From: Nostoc sp. 'Peltigera membranacea cyanobiont' N6
GTDB taxonomy: Bacteria > Cyanobacteriota > Cyanobacteriia > Cyanobacteriales > Nostocaceae
Assembly: GCF_002949735.1 (NCBI RefSeq)
Contig: NZ_CP026690.1
Span: 1 to 64,000 of the forward strand
DNA length: 64,000 bases
Direction of reading: 5' to 3'
Shown: positions 1-8,383 of the stretch, one piece after another
Numbering within the stretch: position 1 is the first letter of the stretch
How the letters are laid out: every line of letters starts with the position of its first letter
Translations under genes and position numbers: made by a program
The notes under the pieces: generated by a model
The model's input: the letters and a program-made list of their open reading frames with translations, nothing else
Told to the model about the DNA's origin: nothing
The model's database searches: none

Positions 1-487
1 AAATTAACAGACGTAACAGGTTAGATAAGCTTCATGTCTGCAATGAGCTTTTAGATAACAGGTTTATGTATGCGTTAACCAGTTAATCAGAACCTGTTCA
101 TAGCGTATATATCCACAATCATTGTATAATAAGCGTTTCAGCTAATGGTTAGATTTGTAGATGAGTTTATAACAGTATATATGCATTATCCTGTTACTAC
201 CTTAGCTAATATGTTATAGATTTAATTTTAAATATTTAACAGGTTGTAAACATTGGCTGAGAGATTGTAACAGTTCTATGTAATAACAAGTTATTGATTT
301 TGCCGCGTTCTCGGTGGTTTTTGACTGGCAACTGTGTTGCCGCGTCTCCCACGTCTTCCTTCTGCGATCGCTCTCCCAATTGCCAGCGTGGTTATCAGGT
401 ATTCGGCGTGATGGGTGGTTATGACTGGCAACTGCGTTGCCTAAGCGACGGCGGCTTTGCCGCGTCTCCTGCTATGCCCCACAATAG
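1..487. other. AT-rich non-coding region with AACAGGTT iterons
   Basis: No convincing gene is seen. The 8-mer AACAGGTT occurs at 15-22, 57-64 and 238-245, and in reverse at 91-98; further copies lie at 1117-1124 and upstream of the protelomerase-like gene at 7414-7478. The spacing is irregular. The stretch 300-480 contains repeated GC-rich pieces (TGACTGGCAACTG.GTTGCC) typical of cyanobacterial dispersed repeats. The iterons may bind a plasmid replication, partition or resolvase protein; that is inference. Confidence 0.5.
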
Positions 488-518
488 TTATGCTTTGTTA
501 TTTTGGTCTGGCATAACT
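486..518. repeat. inverted repeat at the 3' end of the 488-943 gene
   Basis: AGTTATGC (486-493) and GCATAACT (511-518) form an 8-bp perfect inverted repeat overlapping the stop codon. The same arms recur upstream of the same gene at 955-989. Confidence 0.5.
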
Positions 519-943
519 TCTATAAGCGCGTTTTCTATCTCATCAAGTGCTTTATCAAGCGCGTCTAACCGCTTGCGATTTTCCCACTCTTGATATGCGA
601 TCGCGACCTCTGAATCAGTTCCTAGCCCTGTGCTACTGCTGACCCTGCCTATGTGTTGGTGACAGGTATAGTCTGGGTTCTTGCCGCGCTTGACAATCCC
701 TTTTAGCCTAGCTTTTGGGTTTCTCTTGAAAATTGGCTCGTTAGCTTGCCATTTTGCATACACATACCAATAAATTTCACCATCTTTTTTATACTGCTTT
801 CGCACCTCATACTGGTGAATCCAGACCCCAGGTTCAGACATTGGTGCATTGACTAACTGCTGTCTGATTTCCTTTAGTTGCTGAAGCTTCTCTATGATTT
901 GGTCAATGCGTTCACCATTAGGGGTGCTAGAGGTATCGGTCAT
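488..943 (-). CDS. hypothetical protein, 151 aa
   Basis: I do not recognise a named family. The N-terminal 35 residues and the C-terminal 40 residues are predicted helical and charged. The middle is rich in aromatic and basic residues (EVRKQYKKDGEIYWYVYAKW) and looks like a beta-rich, possibly nucleic-acid-binding core. The gene stands alone on the minus strand. An inverted repeat lies 12 bp upstream of the start, and a second copy with the same arms spans the stop codon, suggesting autoregulation or a shared binding protein. Codon use looks coding throughout and no overlapping frame is competitive. Confidence 0.6.
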   Translation of the reverse strand: MTDTSSTPNGERIDQIIEKLQQLKEIRQQLVNAPMSEPGVWIHQYEVRKQYKKDGEIYWYVYAKWQANEPIFKRNPKARLKGIVKRGKNPDYTCHQHIGRVSSSTGLGTDSEVAIAYQEWENRKRLDALDKALDEIENALIEVMPDQNNKA

Positions 944-954
944 GGCAGTTATAA

Positions 955-989
955 AAGTTATGCTTATTGAAAATTTTAAAGCATAACTT
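955..989. promoter_or_regulatory. inverted repeat, candidate operator of the 488-943 gene
   Basis: AAGTTATGCT (955-964) and AGCATAACTT (980-989) are perfectly complementary 10-bp arms around a 15-bp AT-rich spacer, immediately upstream of the minus-strand start codon at 943. The position fits an operator in the promoter region. No T-run follows on the minus strand within the gene, so a terminator is less likely. Confidence 0.5.
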
Positions 990-1360
990 CCATGACAGCG
1001 CTAGGGGAGTTTGGCGGTCGCGTAACCATCCGCCGCATCTCTGAGGCGGCTGGCAGCTACGCTCCATACCGCATCTATTTGGTTAGACATTTTTAATAAC
1101 TAGTTTTGATATAAATAACAGGTTGCTGCAATCGACTATGGCTACCTAATGCCGCCAACTCTTGGAGACGCTGCGCGTAGCTTGCTTCCACGAAGTGGTA
1201 CGGCATCGCCTACTCCCCACTCACGACCGCCACCGCTAAAATCTCGCGTCCACTGCTCCCATTTTTGGGCTAATTTACCCATGTGGACGTAAAACTGACA
1301 CTGCCACAAACCCCGCGATCGCAAAATCCCGATTAATTCTCTACCAACTTACTGCTGCTA
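990..1360. other. non-coding spacer with dispersed repeat pieces
   Basis: No gene is supported. The stretch contains GCTACGC/GGCATCGC-type fragments that are scattered through cyanobacterial genomes, and one AACAGGTT iteron at 1117-1124. A minus-strand open frame at 1142-1324 has repeat-derived composition and is not called. Confidence 0.4.
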
Positions 1361-2003
1361 GCTTTTATACAGTGCTTGGTAGTCACCACTGAGAATAGCG
1401 GCATTTTGTATCAAGGTCTGATACCGTAGTCACGCCCTCTATATAAATAGATATTAATCATCATGACTACCAATTCATCGTGACTACCAGACTATAACTA
1501 CCAAAACCCCAAATCTCCAATCTCAATTCTTGAGGTGACTACGGGCGTAGCTTGCCAAAGGCATCGCTTCATTTCTGTACTGCCTTAGCAATGCTGGGTT
1601 TTATACAATGCTTGGTAGTCACCACTGAAAATAGCCACATTTTGTATCAAGTTCTGATACCGTAGTCACGCCTTCTATATAAATAGATATTAACTATCAT
1701 GACTACCAAATCTATTATGACTACCAGACCATGACTACCAAAACCCTAAACCTCCAATCTCAATTCTTAGCATGACTACGGACGAGCGCATCATTTCTGT
1801 ACTGCCTTAGCAATGCTGGGTTTTATACAAAATTGGTAGTCACCACTGAGAATAGCCGCATTTTGTATCAAGTTCTGATACCGTAGTCACGCCTTCTATA
1901 TAAATAGATATTAACTATCATGACTACCAAATCTATTATGACTACCAGACCATGACTACCAAAACCCAAATCCCCAATCTCAATTCTTGACGTGACTACG
2001 GGC
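1361..2003. repeat. three tandem ~220-bp repeats rich in TGACTAC boxes
   Basis: Three near-identical units begin around 1361, 1597 and 1819 (period 236 then 222). Each holds about six copies of TGACTAC in both orientations: GGTAGTCACC and CGTAGTCACG near the left, CATGACTACC and TGACTACCAG in the middle, GTGACTACGG (or CATGACTACGG) at the right end. The boxes are symmetrically arranged around an AT-rich stretch (TATATAAATAGATATTAA). Such box arrays are typical of plasmid origins, centromeres or regulator arrays. Partial remnants occur at 63471-63490 and 63723-63748. Confidence 0.75.
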
Positions 2004-2044
2004 GATCGCACTTCTCCAATTTGGAATGCGTGAATTTGGAATTG

Positions 2045-2206
2045 ATTTACCTTGCTTTTTCAAAAATACTTCACGTCCTTGCTCAAATTCTTTTTCGGAC
2101 TCACTGAGTATTTTTACTTAAGTCAAAAACAGCCAATTTTCTCAAATCAACAATAGCGAAAATAACCGTAGTAGGTATGTTTATTTTCAGGCGGCTGATT
2201 TGAGCT
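2045..2206. repeat. ~160-bp module with two nested palindromes, copy 1
   Basis: The left part has AAAAATACTT and, about 40 bp on, GAGTATTTTT as an inverted pair. The right part has a 29-bp imperfect palindrome at 2159-2187 (AAAATAACCGTA, core GTAGG, TATGTTTATTTT), nested within outer arms CTCAAATCA (2141-2149) and TGATTTGAG (2196-2204), all around nearly the same centre near 2173. A diverged copy in the same orientation lies at 62715-62880. The pattern of long palindrome with variable outer arms resembles recombinase or replication-protein targets; function is unproven. Confidence 0.6.
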
Positions 2207-3534
2207 TTTACCCTTGCCGTGATCAGTTAGCTTTTGTTCACGGGTGACGCGATCGCTCTCTCTGTGTTACCTTGCCTCCCAATTGAGATTGGTAGCCACA
2301 GTCCGCTTACACCTCTCGACACTCCCAAGACCTTCGGTTAAGGAAGTTTTGCGTTGAGGGCAGTAGAGGTAGAAGAGAAACAGGGGGAAAAGAACTAATT
2401 GTCTATCAACTCTTTCCTCCCCTGCCTCTGCTTTGATTCAAGCGTTGTAAAACCTCAGTCACTTTTGTAGTTCTTTTGTAGTTTTATCAGACTCATTTTT
2501 GGCTGATTCTTGATTTTTACCTCAACAAACTTTCCGCCAAATAAGGCGTACTGTGCGTCAAAAAAAGATGCATTCCAGCGCTTAAAAGCTTTTAAGCGAA
2601 TTTCCGGGTAATTGGTAAATTATTGGGACAAAATGGGAGACTTCTAACAAGTCTTGGGAACTGCTCGGATTTATTGGGAATTTTTGAGCTAATGAGAATT
2701 TTGTGACTGGATGATGTTTAGGGGGTAAAAAGGTAAGAAAAAATTGGAGAATTGGGAGATATTGTCTAGATATTGGGAGATGTTGAATGTAGTTGGTGAG
2801 AATTGGGAAAATGGATGTTTTGTCGAGGTTTTATCTCAGACGCACGAATTTAGTCAAATTAAGAAACTAGTGCCAAAACTGTAATATTTCTTGATAAATG
2901 TGTCAATAATCACGGTTTGGGCGGTTAATATTGAGAGTAATTATCAATTAGATAGACAAAAAAAGGGTCAAAAACAGGGGTAAATTTTTTTGCGTGGATT
3001 TTGTTTCTTTAACAAACTTCGGCGGGTCTAAGTCCCCAGCTACAAAACTGTACTTTCGACTTCCGACTTCTTTAATGTTGAATCTTGATTCTGTTTCTAG
3101 GGGAATGCTCAACGTTCACTTTGTTTGTGAAGAGCTAGTGAAGGGTGTCCTCTGCGAAAAACTTATGACCCGTAACTGATAACTCAATAGGCACTATGTT
3201 GTGAAATTATCAGTCAGGATTTTTTATGAACTTTTATAAAAAATTGCCTGACTCTGCATAAAACTTGTGCGCCCAGCGTAAAGTAAGCAGGTACTAGCTT
3301 AATGAAAATGAATTGTCGTTTACTTGATCTGGTATTGCCTAACCGTTGTTTAAAAACTACTGCTTATAAACTATTATTCGCCAGAAATCTTCTCTTAATC
3401 CCAATGGTCAGGTCGTGAACAGCAGAATAATGAATAATTGCTTACCCCGAATCTTTGATGAGATACAAAAACTTTTCGAGCTACTGAAATTCTGACTTAG
3501 AGAATTTTATACGGATATATATAGAGACAGCCCC
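2207..3534. other. long AT-rich intergenic region, possible origin region
   Basis: About 1.3 kb without a supportable gene. Between 2610 and 2820 the hexamer TTGGGA recurs about seven times at irregular spacing (ATTGGGACA, CTTGGGAAC, ATTGGGAAT, ATTGGGAGAT twice, ATTGGGAAA). The rest is AT-rich without clear structure. A 61-codon open frame at 2994-3179 lacks a ribosome site and protein-like composition. Together with the box repeats to the left this is a candidate replication-origin region. Confidence 0.4.
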
Positions 3535-5325
3535 ATGAGCCAATCAACCGCTCCAAAAAGAAGTACTCCGCCTATCCCTGTTACCCTCAATTGCTCTGGT
3601 GGCATCTCGTTAGGTGCTTATATGGCAGGGATCTTTTATGAATTGATCAAAGAAGCTGTCAAACCAGATTCAAAGATTATTGTTGATATTATTACTGGAG
3701 CCTCCGCAGGCGCTATGACTGGAGCGATTGCGGCTTACTACCTACTGCGAGAAAATCGTGAGCGAATGCTTAATGAACCTGTAGAAGCCAACATCTTCTA
3801 CAAAGCTTGGGTCGAGAAAATTGATATGGAAGGGATCGATCGCTTGGGATTTGCTCCAGAAGATGGGCAGTGGAGTTTACTATCTGGCAAGAAGATTGCA
3901 GAGATTGCAGAATTGCTGAGGCAAAAGCCTCTGGCTATAGAAAAGACGCAACCTCTTGCCTTGCTCATGACTCTGACAAACTTGCAGGGTCTTTTGAAAG
4001 AGACTGGATTCAAGACTGAAGATGGAGAGGCAATTCGGGTACTCTCCAGTGCAGAAACTCGTCTGTTTCTTTTCGATTCGGGGCTAGACACTAAAAAAGT
4101 TAATTCAATGTGGGAAAAAGTCATTATTGGTGGAACGGCATCTGGCGCTTTTCCTGTTGCCTTTCCACCTGTTGCAGATGACTCGCTGATAGATAGCCCA
4201 AACCTTGAGAATCTAGTTGATGACTACAGAGACTTAGACAATAAAGACTTGCTGAAAGATATTGTTAGATCAGATCCCAAGAAGAAGGAATTTATTTTTT
4301 CTTATACAGATGGAGGCGTATTGGATGGATTGCCCATCTGCAAAGGAATTCAAATCGAGAATGATCTTCTATCAAATAAGCACTATCCATCAGATGCTAA
4401 CCCTTTCAAGAAATACTGGGCAGAGTTAAGACTGAACCCAGATGGACTAAAGCTTGATCTAGACAATGATGTTACTCAAAACGAAAACCGTAGACGATAT
4501 GTCTATATCCAACCAAAACCAGTAGACAAGTTGGAGACTCTGCAAAAAGAAGAACCGAGCTTATTTCAGAAACACTTCCCAATGCTAACAGTCGCTATCA
4601 AAGCATTAACGTTAACTAAAACCGAGCATGATGCGATTAGGCTTCAAGAAATTCGGGAACGTAATGAAGATTACAAGCGAGAATTTGAGAACCGAATAAA
4701 TCTACGCGACTTGCTGCGATCTCAATTCGGCTCTCAATCGAGAGAAATTGAAAACAAATTAGAGGAACCCCTTCCCTATCGGTTCATTCAATTGAATCGG
4801 ATCTCTCCCAGCACTATTCGCAAAATTAAAGGAATCACAAAGCTAAAAGCGATCGACACAGCATTATCTAAGAATAGTTACATCCAAGCAAAGCTTGATA
4901 AAGGCGACACAGCAGGTTTGCTGGCTAGTGATTTCTTTGGAGCCTTTGGTGGCTTCTTTGACAAACGCTATCGCGAACATGATTTCTTGTTAGGCAGACT
5001 ATCAGGACTTGTCTGGTTGCACCAGCGTTGTTCCGATCTTCAAATTAGTGATACGGAGATTCAAAACCTTGTCGAGCAAATTGAGGGGGTGCATGGACAG
5101 AAATTTCTGACTAAAGATCCTACTCTGGCGGACTTACAAACCAGCCAACACATTAGAATTGTTAGAATCTTTCTCCGCTTTATTAGGATTGTTTTAATAG
5201 AAGCTACATTAGGCGGGAAGTTTTGGCTACTGAAGATTTTTAGCTTCTTACTCATTATTCTGATTGGAACTACTGAACTATTATTAACGGGGGTGATGAA
5301 AGTTTTTCAAGCTTTTAGGAATTAA
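3535..5325 (+). CDS. patatin-like phospholipase with C-terminal membrane helix
   Basis: A probable serine lipid acyl hydrolase of the patatin family. The oxyanion-hole motif GGISLG is at residues 22-27, the nucleophile elbow GASAG at 55-59 (Ser57), and the catalytic-Asp motif DGG at 259-261, giving the Ser-Asp dyad of the family. At 596 aa it is longer than a simple patatin. The central region is charged and helical, and the C-terminus has a strong hydrophobic helix (about residues 570-592), so the protein is likely membrane-anchored. It stands alone between long spacers. Patatin-like proteins occur in lipid turnover and in some anti-phage systems, but no sensor gene is adjacent here. The family call is firm; the role is not. 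Confidence 0.88.
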   Translation: MSQSTAPKRSTPPIPVTLNCSGGISLGAYMAGIFYELIKEAVKPDSKIIVDIITGASAGAMTGAIAAYYLLRENRERMLNEPVEANIFYKAWVEKIDMEGIDRLGFAPEDGQWSLLSGKKIAEIAELLRQKPLAIEKTQPLALLMTLTNLQGLLKETGFKTEDGEAIRVLSSAETRLFLFDSGLDTKKVNSMWEKVIIGGTASGAFPVAFPPVADDSLIDSPNLENLVDDYRDLDNKDLLKDIVRSDPKKKEFIFSYTDGGVLDGLPICKGIQIENDLLSNKHYPSDANPFKKYWAELRLNPDGLKLDLDNDVTQNENRRRYVYIQPKPVDKLETLQKEEPSLFQKHFPMLTVAIKALTLTKTEHDAIRLQEIRERNEDYKREFENRINLRDLLRSQFGSQSREIENKLEEPLPYRFIQLNRISPSTIRKIKGITKLKAIDTALSKNSYIQAKLDKGDTAGLLASDFFGAFGGFFDKRYREHDFLLGRLSGLVWLHQRCSDLQISDTEIQNLVEQIEGVHGQKFLTKDPTLADLQTSQHIRIVRIFLRFIRIVLIEATLGGKFWLLKIFSFLLIILIGTTELLLTGVMKVFQAFRN

Positions 5326-5497
5326 AGTTTGAGAATTAGTGTTCTAAACACCGCTAGCAAAATCTTGACTTCACCTTGCGGTAGCTAGCCATTTTCTGCA
5401 TCGCCTACCGAGTGGATACAACTTGTTTAACTCCTCACCCCTAGCTTGACTCTTTTCAAATGCGATCGCTATTGAGTTTACAGCCTGATAATTAGCT

Positions 5498-7348
5498 TTA
5501 GTTTCTCCCTGCCTTAAAGCCTTCCCCACTTAGAAATTCTTCATTGATCAGCAACAAAATTTTATCTGTGTCCTTTCCTTTGTTGGCATAGCTGGCAGGG
5601 TTACTGGGGTCTTTCTTATTCTCCATACCGAATTTCGCGTTATGGCTGATTATTTCGTCTTTGTGTTGCTCAATCCAATCGCGTACTAGTAAACCATTAC
5701 AGCCCGATAAATCTCTGAGTGCTTGGTTAGTAATTGCTAGGCGATCGCTATCTCCAGTTGCCACAGTATCGTTATACAAACAGATAGCCAGATAAGACCT
5801 GCGGATTTTTTCTACAGCTGCTAACGTTGCTTTGCTCCCCCAGACCTCGGCATCAGTCTTGGCTTGCCAGTCAATCTCTTCCTTGATGGGTGCAACCTTG
5901 GCAGGGATAGACTTGGCGGCGGGGGCGATCGCTTGCCCAAGAGTTACCTTATTCACCACCTCAATAATTTTCTGTTCTAGCCAAGAATCTAACTCGGTGA
6001 CATTGAGAGTAACAGTAGTAGGTTGCGATGCCGTGCTTTCCATTGCGGTTTTCTCCTGTTGTAATTGTTTGTTGGCTATATCTAATTGGTTGTTGATGTC
6101 TTCTAACTGGTTATTACTTTGGCGTAACTCTTTAATCTCTGTTTCTAATTGGGCTAATTTTTGGTGTGCTGACTGTAATTGCTTTGCAGTGTCCAACCGA
6201 TTGTTAAATGACTCAAGCAAGTAGGTAATAACTGATTGCTGGTTGGGTAAATTTAATTCCTCTTGCAAGTGGCGAATAGCTTCTAAATTTGAAGAACTAA
6301 CCCGAACATTTGAAAGTTTTTCTTTTGATGGAGCATCGGGGAAACCTACAGGTTTTGTAAGGTAGTAATCGGCATACCCCAAGGTGGTTACAAGATTTTG
6401 TAAATCTTGGTCAGTGGGAGCATCCTTAACAAAGTGACCAGCCAACCTACCAGCGTGTAGTATTTTAGAACCTGTTGAACCCTGGCAATCTCTCTCTGTA
6501 GCCAGTGCTAAATATGCGGCCCGGAGTGCTTTGCAGTTGTCTTGTTCTTCCCCGTGTCGAAAATTCAGAATTGGGGTTTTATCTCCCTTGTCCCCAAAAT
6601 AACCACGAACTACCCGATTAAGTGAACCGTTACGGCGACTATCAATAACACGGTTTTGGGCTGAAAGGTCTGTAGGATTTTCGTTAGCCACCTCTGCTAA
6701 CAGTGCTTTAGTTGTTGGTTCTTTTCTTAGCCAGTTCAACCGCTCGATGACGTAACTAGCAGGGTAAAGGGTAGCAATGGGGAACACTGGCTTATCTCCC
6801 CGTTTTTTACCTTGACCAGTAAACATAACCTGATAGCTTTGACCCTCAACAGATGCGAACTTGGCACGAGCGAGAATTTCATGAGGACGGCGGCCAGTGG
6901 CAGCAACTAACCCTACTGCTACCTCATGGAGGTCTTGGGATTCTAACAGCTTACCTGTTACTTCTAAATATTCGTCTGGGCTGATTTCCTGACCATTGTC
7001 GAGGCGTAAGCTTACCCGTGTAGTTTCGTTACGCTCCTCCCAATCCTTCTTATCCAGACCACACAACAGCAAGACATAATGCTTTAACTCGTTTCCTGTA
7101 ACGTTGCCGATTGCATCATGTTTGAGTACAGAAGCGGCGTTTTTACCTTGCTCTAGTGGGAGTGATTTAAATTTTTTGTAGAAGCCAGCCCGACTTAGCA
7201 CAGTGCCTAAGCTTTTGATGCTGTAGCTAGTATTCTGGTTTATCCACTCGTTAAAATTTTCGCAGTGTGGCTTAATTTCTTCAAGGCTTTGCAAATCCTT
7301 GACCGCTTGAAACAATTGCTCTACTTGTTCTTGAACTGCTTTCGACAT
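5498..7348 (-). CDS. protelomerase-like (telomere resolvase) tyrosine recombinase
   Basis: A 616-aa tyrosine-recombinase fold protein whose length and order of motifs match phage N15/phiKO2-type hairpin-telomere resolvases. Visible motifs are GLVAATGRRPHEIL (Arg-I, about R153), the lysine hairpin MFTGQGKKRGDKP (K181/K182), CKALRAAYLAL (second Arg, R276), GRLAGH (about H304) and LGYADYYL (candidate nucleophile Tyr at 325, 328 or 329). A coiled coil spans about 385-435, followed by a C-terminal domain (about 455-616) that recurs separately at 60161-60799 and 63856-63957. An AACAGGTT iteron cluster and a 65-bp palindrome lie directly upstream. If the call is right, it cuts a palindromic site and rejoins the ends as hairpins. 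A plasmid dimer resolvase or integrase is the alternative. Confidence 0.7.
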   Translation of the reverse strand: MSKAVQEQVEQLFQAVKDLQSLEEIKPHCENFNEWINQNTSYSIKSLGTVLSRAGFYKKFKSLPLEQGKNAASVLKHDAIGNVTGNELKHYVLLLCGLDKKDWEERNETTRVSLRLDNGQEISPDEYLEVTGKLLESQDLHEVAVGLVAATGRRPHEILARAKFASVEGQSYQVMFTGQGKKRGDKPVFPIATLYPASYVIERLNWLRKEPTTKALLAEVANENPTDLSAQNRVIDSRRNGSLNRVVRGYFGDKGDKTPILNFRHGEEQDNCKALRAAYLALATERDCQGSTGSKILHAGRLAGHFVKDAPTDQDLQNLVTTLGYADYYLTKPVGFPDAPSKEKLSNVRVSSSNLEAIRHLQEELNLPNQQSVITYLLESFNNRLDTAKQLQSAHQKLAQLETEIKELRQSNNQLEDINNQLDIANKQLQQEKTAMESTASQPTTVTLNVTELDSWLEQKIIEVVNKVTLGQAIAPAAKSIPAKVAPIKEEIDWQAKTDAEVWGSKATLAAVEKIRRSYLAICLYNDTVATGDSDRLAITNQALRDLSGCNGLLVRDWIEQHKDEIISHNAKFGMENKKDPSNPASYANKGKDTDKILLLINEEFLSGEGFKAGRN

Positions 7349-7392
7349 CTGACCGACTCCCCTTTATTTTTTAAGCTGTTACTAATTTATCT

Positions 7393-7457
7393 AACAAGTT
7401 GCTAAATGTCAATAACCTGTTAATTTGCAATCTGTTATTGACATTATCTAACAGGTT
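7393..7457. promoter_or_regulatory. extended palindrome with AACAGGTT iterons upstream of the protelomerase-like gene
   Basis: Perfect 10-bp arms TGTCAATAAC (7407-7416) and GTTATTGACA (7434-7443) are extended outward by partially matching half-sites, AACAAGTT (7393-7400) against AACAGGTT (7450-7457). The two 24-bp half-sites are separated by 17 bp. AACAGGTT also occurs at 7471-7478 and reversed at 7414-7421. It may be an operator for the gene that starts at 7348, or a resolvase target, since in N15-type phages the telomere site lies beside the resolvase gene. Confidence 0.55.
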
Positions 7458-7496
7458 AAGCTGTGCTAATAACAGGTTGAACAAACCACAGAAAAA

Positions 7497-7513
7497 GCGG
7501 GCTGATAACCCGC
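7497..7513 (-). terminator. hairpin with T-run on the minus strand
   Basis: GCGGG (7497-7501) and CCCGC (7509-7513) form a stem with a 7-nt loop; read on the minus strand it is followed by TTTTT. It would stop read-through from the 7.9-12.9 kb minus-strand genes before the protelomerase-like gene. Confidence 0.5.
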
Positions 7514-7538
7514 GCTTAAAAAATAAATAGGATCTCTT

Positions 7539-7700
7539 ATGTTACTCACAATTGCTAAACCTCAACAACTCCAAGCTTCTAACGATTACTACGATGGTCA
7601 ATTCGATGCTGCGATCGCACTGCCACCAAAAACAACCGAAGGCGATTACTGGCGTGGATATCTCGCCAAGGTAAACGAGACTGGTAACACACCGTTCTAA
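7539..7700 (+). CDS. small hypothetical protein, 53 aa
   Basis: A 53-codon frame starting MLLTIAKPQQLQAS and containing DYYDGQFDAAIALPPKT and GDYWRGYLAK. It has an AGGA ribosome-site core (7529-7532) six bases before the ATG and a strong terminator hairpin 9 bp after the stop, which together make a compact monocistronic unit. It is oriented against its neighbours. Composition is protein-like (acidic, aromatic). No family is recognised. Confidence 0.55.
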   Translation: MLLTIAKPQQLQASNDYYDGQFDAAIALPPKTTEGDYWRGYLAKVNETGNTPF

Positions 7701-7708
7701 GAACCAAA

Positions 7709-7736
7709 GGGAGGCTAACAACCTCCCTTAATTTTT
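7709..7736 (+). terminator. terminator after the 53-aa gene
   Basis: GGGAGG (7709-7714), a 7-nt loop and CCTCCC (7722-7727), followed by TTAATTTTT. A classic intrinsic terminator. Confidence 0.75.
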
Positions 7737-7857
7737 GAACTAAGTTTTAATCTCTAATCTGTCCAGTCATATAAGTACCTGTGCTGTCCTTAAATCCTTC
7801 CTTCATAATTGCTTTGCTTGCATTTGTGCGATGGTAAACCAGCATTTTCACCTACCA

Positions 7858-8379
7858 TTAATTTTTGATTTTATGTTTTGCATCCTGCAACAGAGGTTGA
7901 CTCTCTGGCTGATGAGAAAAACCTAACTGAGTTCCAGCAATCGCCCCCATTGCCAAAACCCCGATCATGCTGAAAATGATTAGCTTAATTGGCAATTCGC
8001 TGAGACTAAAAACATACAGCGATCGCTTCTCAAATTCCCAGTTAACCATCAGAAATTGCACTGGATTAAAATCAAACCACTCTTGACTTTTGATTAACTC
8101 AACATTGCATTGGCTAAATTGTTGATGTAATTCACCCTCTACATCTGCCATATCCTCTACATAAATAGTCTTGAGGATTTTCACGTTACAAGGTGGTTGA
8201 TTCCTATGAAAGTTATCAAGTCGAGCTTCGGGATTACGAGATAACCCAATTTTGCAACGACGGAGGTAACAACCAGGAATTAGCCCGTGATAGCCCTCTG
8301 CTTCCATTAAATAGATAAATCCCGGCTCATGGTCATTTTTAGGCTGATAGATAATTGTCGTAATCTCATCCAAGTCCAT
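7858..8379 (-). CDS. T5orf172/Mug113-type GIY-YIG domain protein with a membrane helix
   Basis: Residues about 20-105 match the T5orf172 (Mug113) branch of the GIY-YIG superfamily: GFIYLM, then CKIGLSRNPEARLDNFHR, then the V-E-x-x-L-H motif in DVEGELHQQFSQCN and a final EWF (residues 103-105). A hydrophobic segment at about 131-150 (PIKLIIFSMIGVLAMGAIAG) predicts a membrane anchor, which is unusual for this family. Its start lies 4 bp after the stop of the membrane ATPase gene, so the two are probably co-transcribed. It may nick DNA at the membrane, for example in transfer or entry control; that is inference. Confidence 0.65.
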   Translation of the reverse strand: MDLDEITTIIYQPKNDHEPGFIYLMEAEGYHGLIPGCYLRRCKIGLSRNPEARLDNFHRNQPPCNVKILKTIYVEDMADVEGELHQQFSQCNVELIKSQEWFDFNPVQFLMVNWEFEKRSLYVFSLSELPIKLIIFSMIGVLAMGAIAGTQLGFSHQPESQPLLQDAKHKIKN

Positions 8380-8383
8380 ATAT

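Noticed and set aside
294..593. 99-codon plus-strand open frame
   Set aside because: Composed of dispersed repeat DNA and antisense to the better-supported 488-943 gene.
1361..2003. Possible CRISPR array
   Set aside because: Units are about 220 bp, contain internal boxes in both orientations and lack constant short repeats with unique spacers.
2994..3179. 61-codon open frame in the origin-like region
   Set aside because: No ribosome site, random composition and no conserved pattern.
3798..4124. 108-codon frame antisense to the patatin gene
   Set aside because: Lies wholly within a confidently identified gene and shows shadow-type composition.
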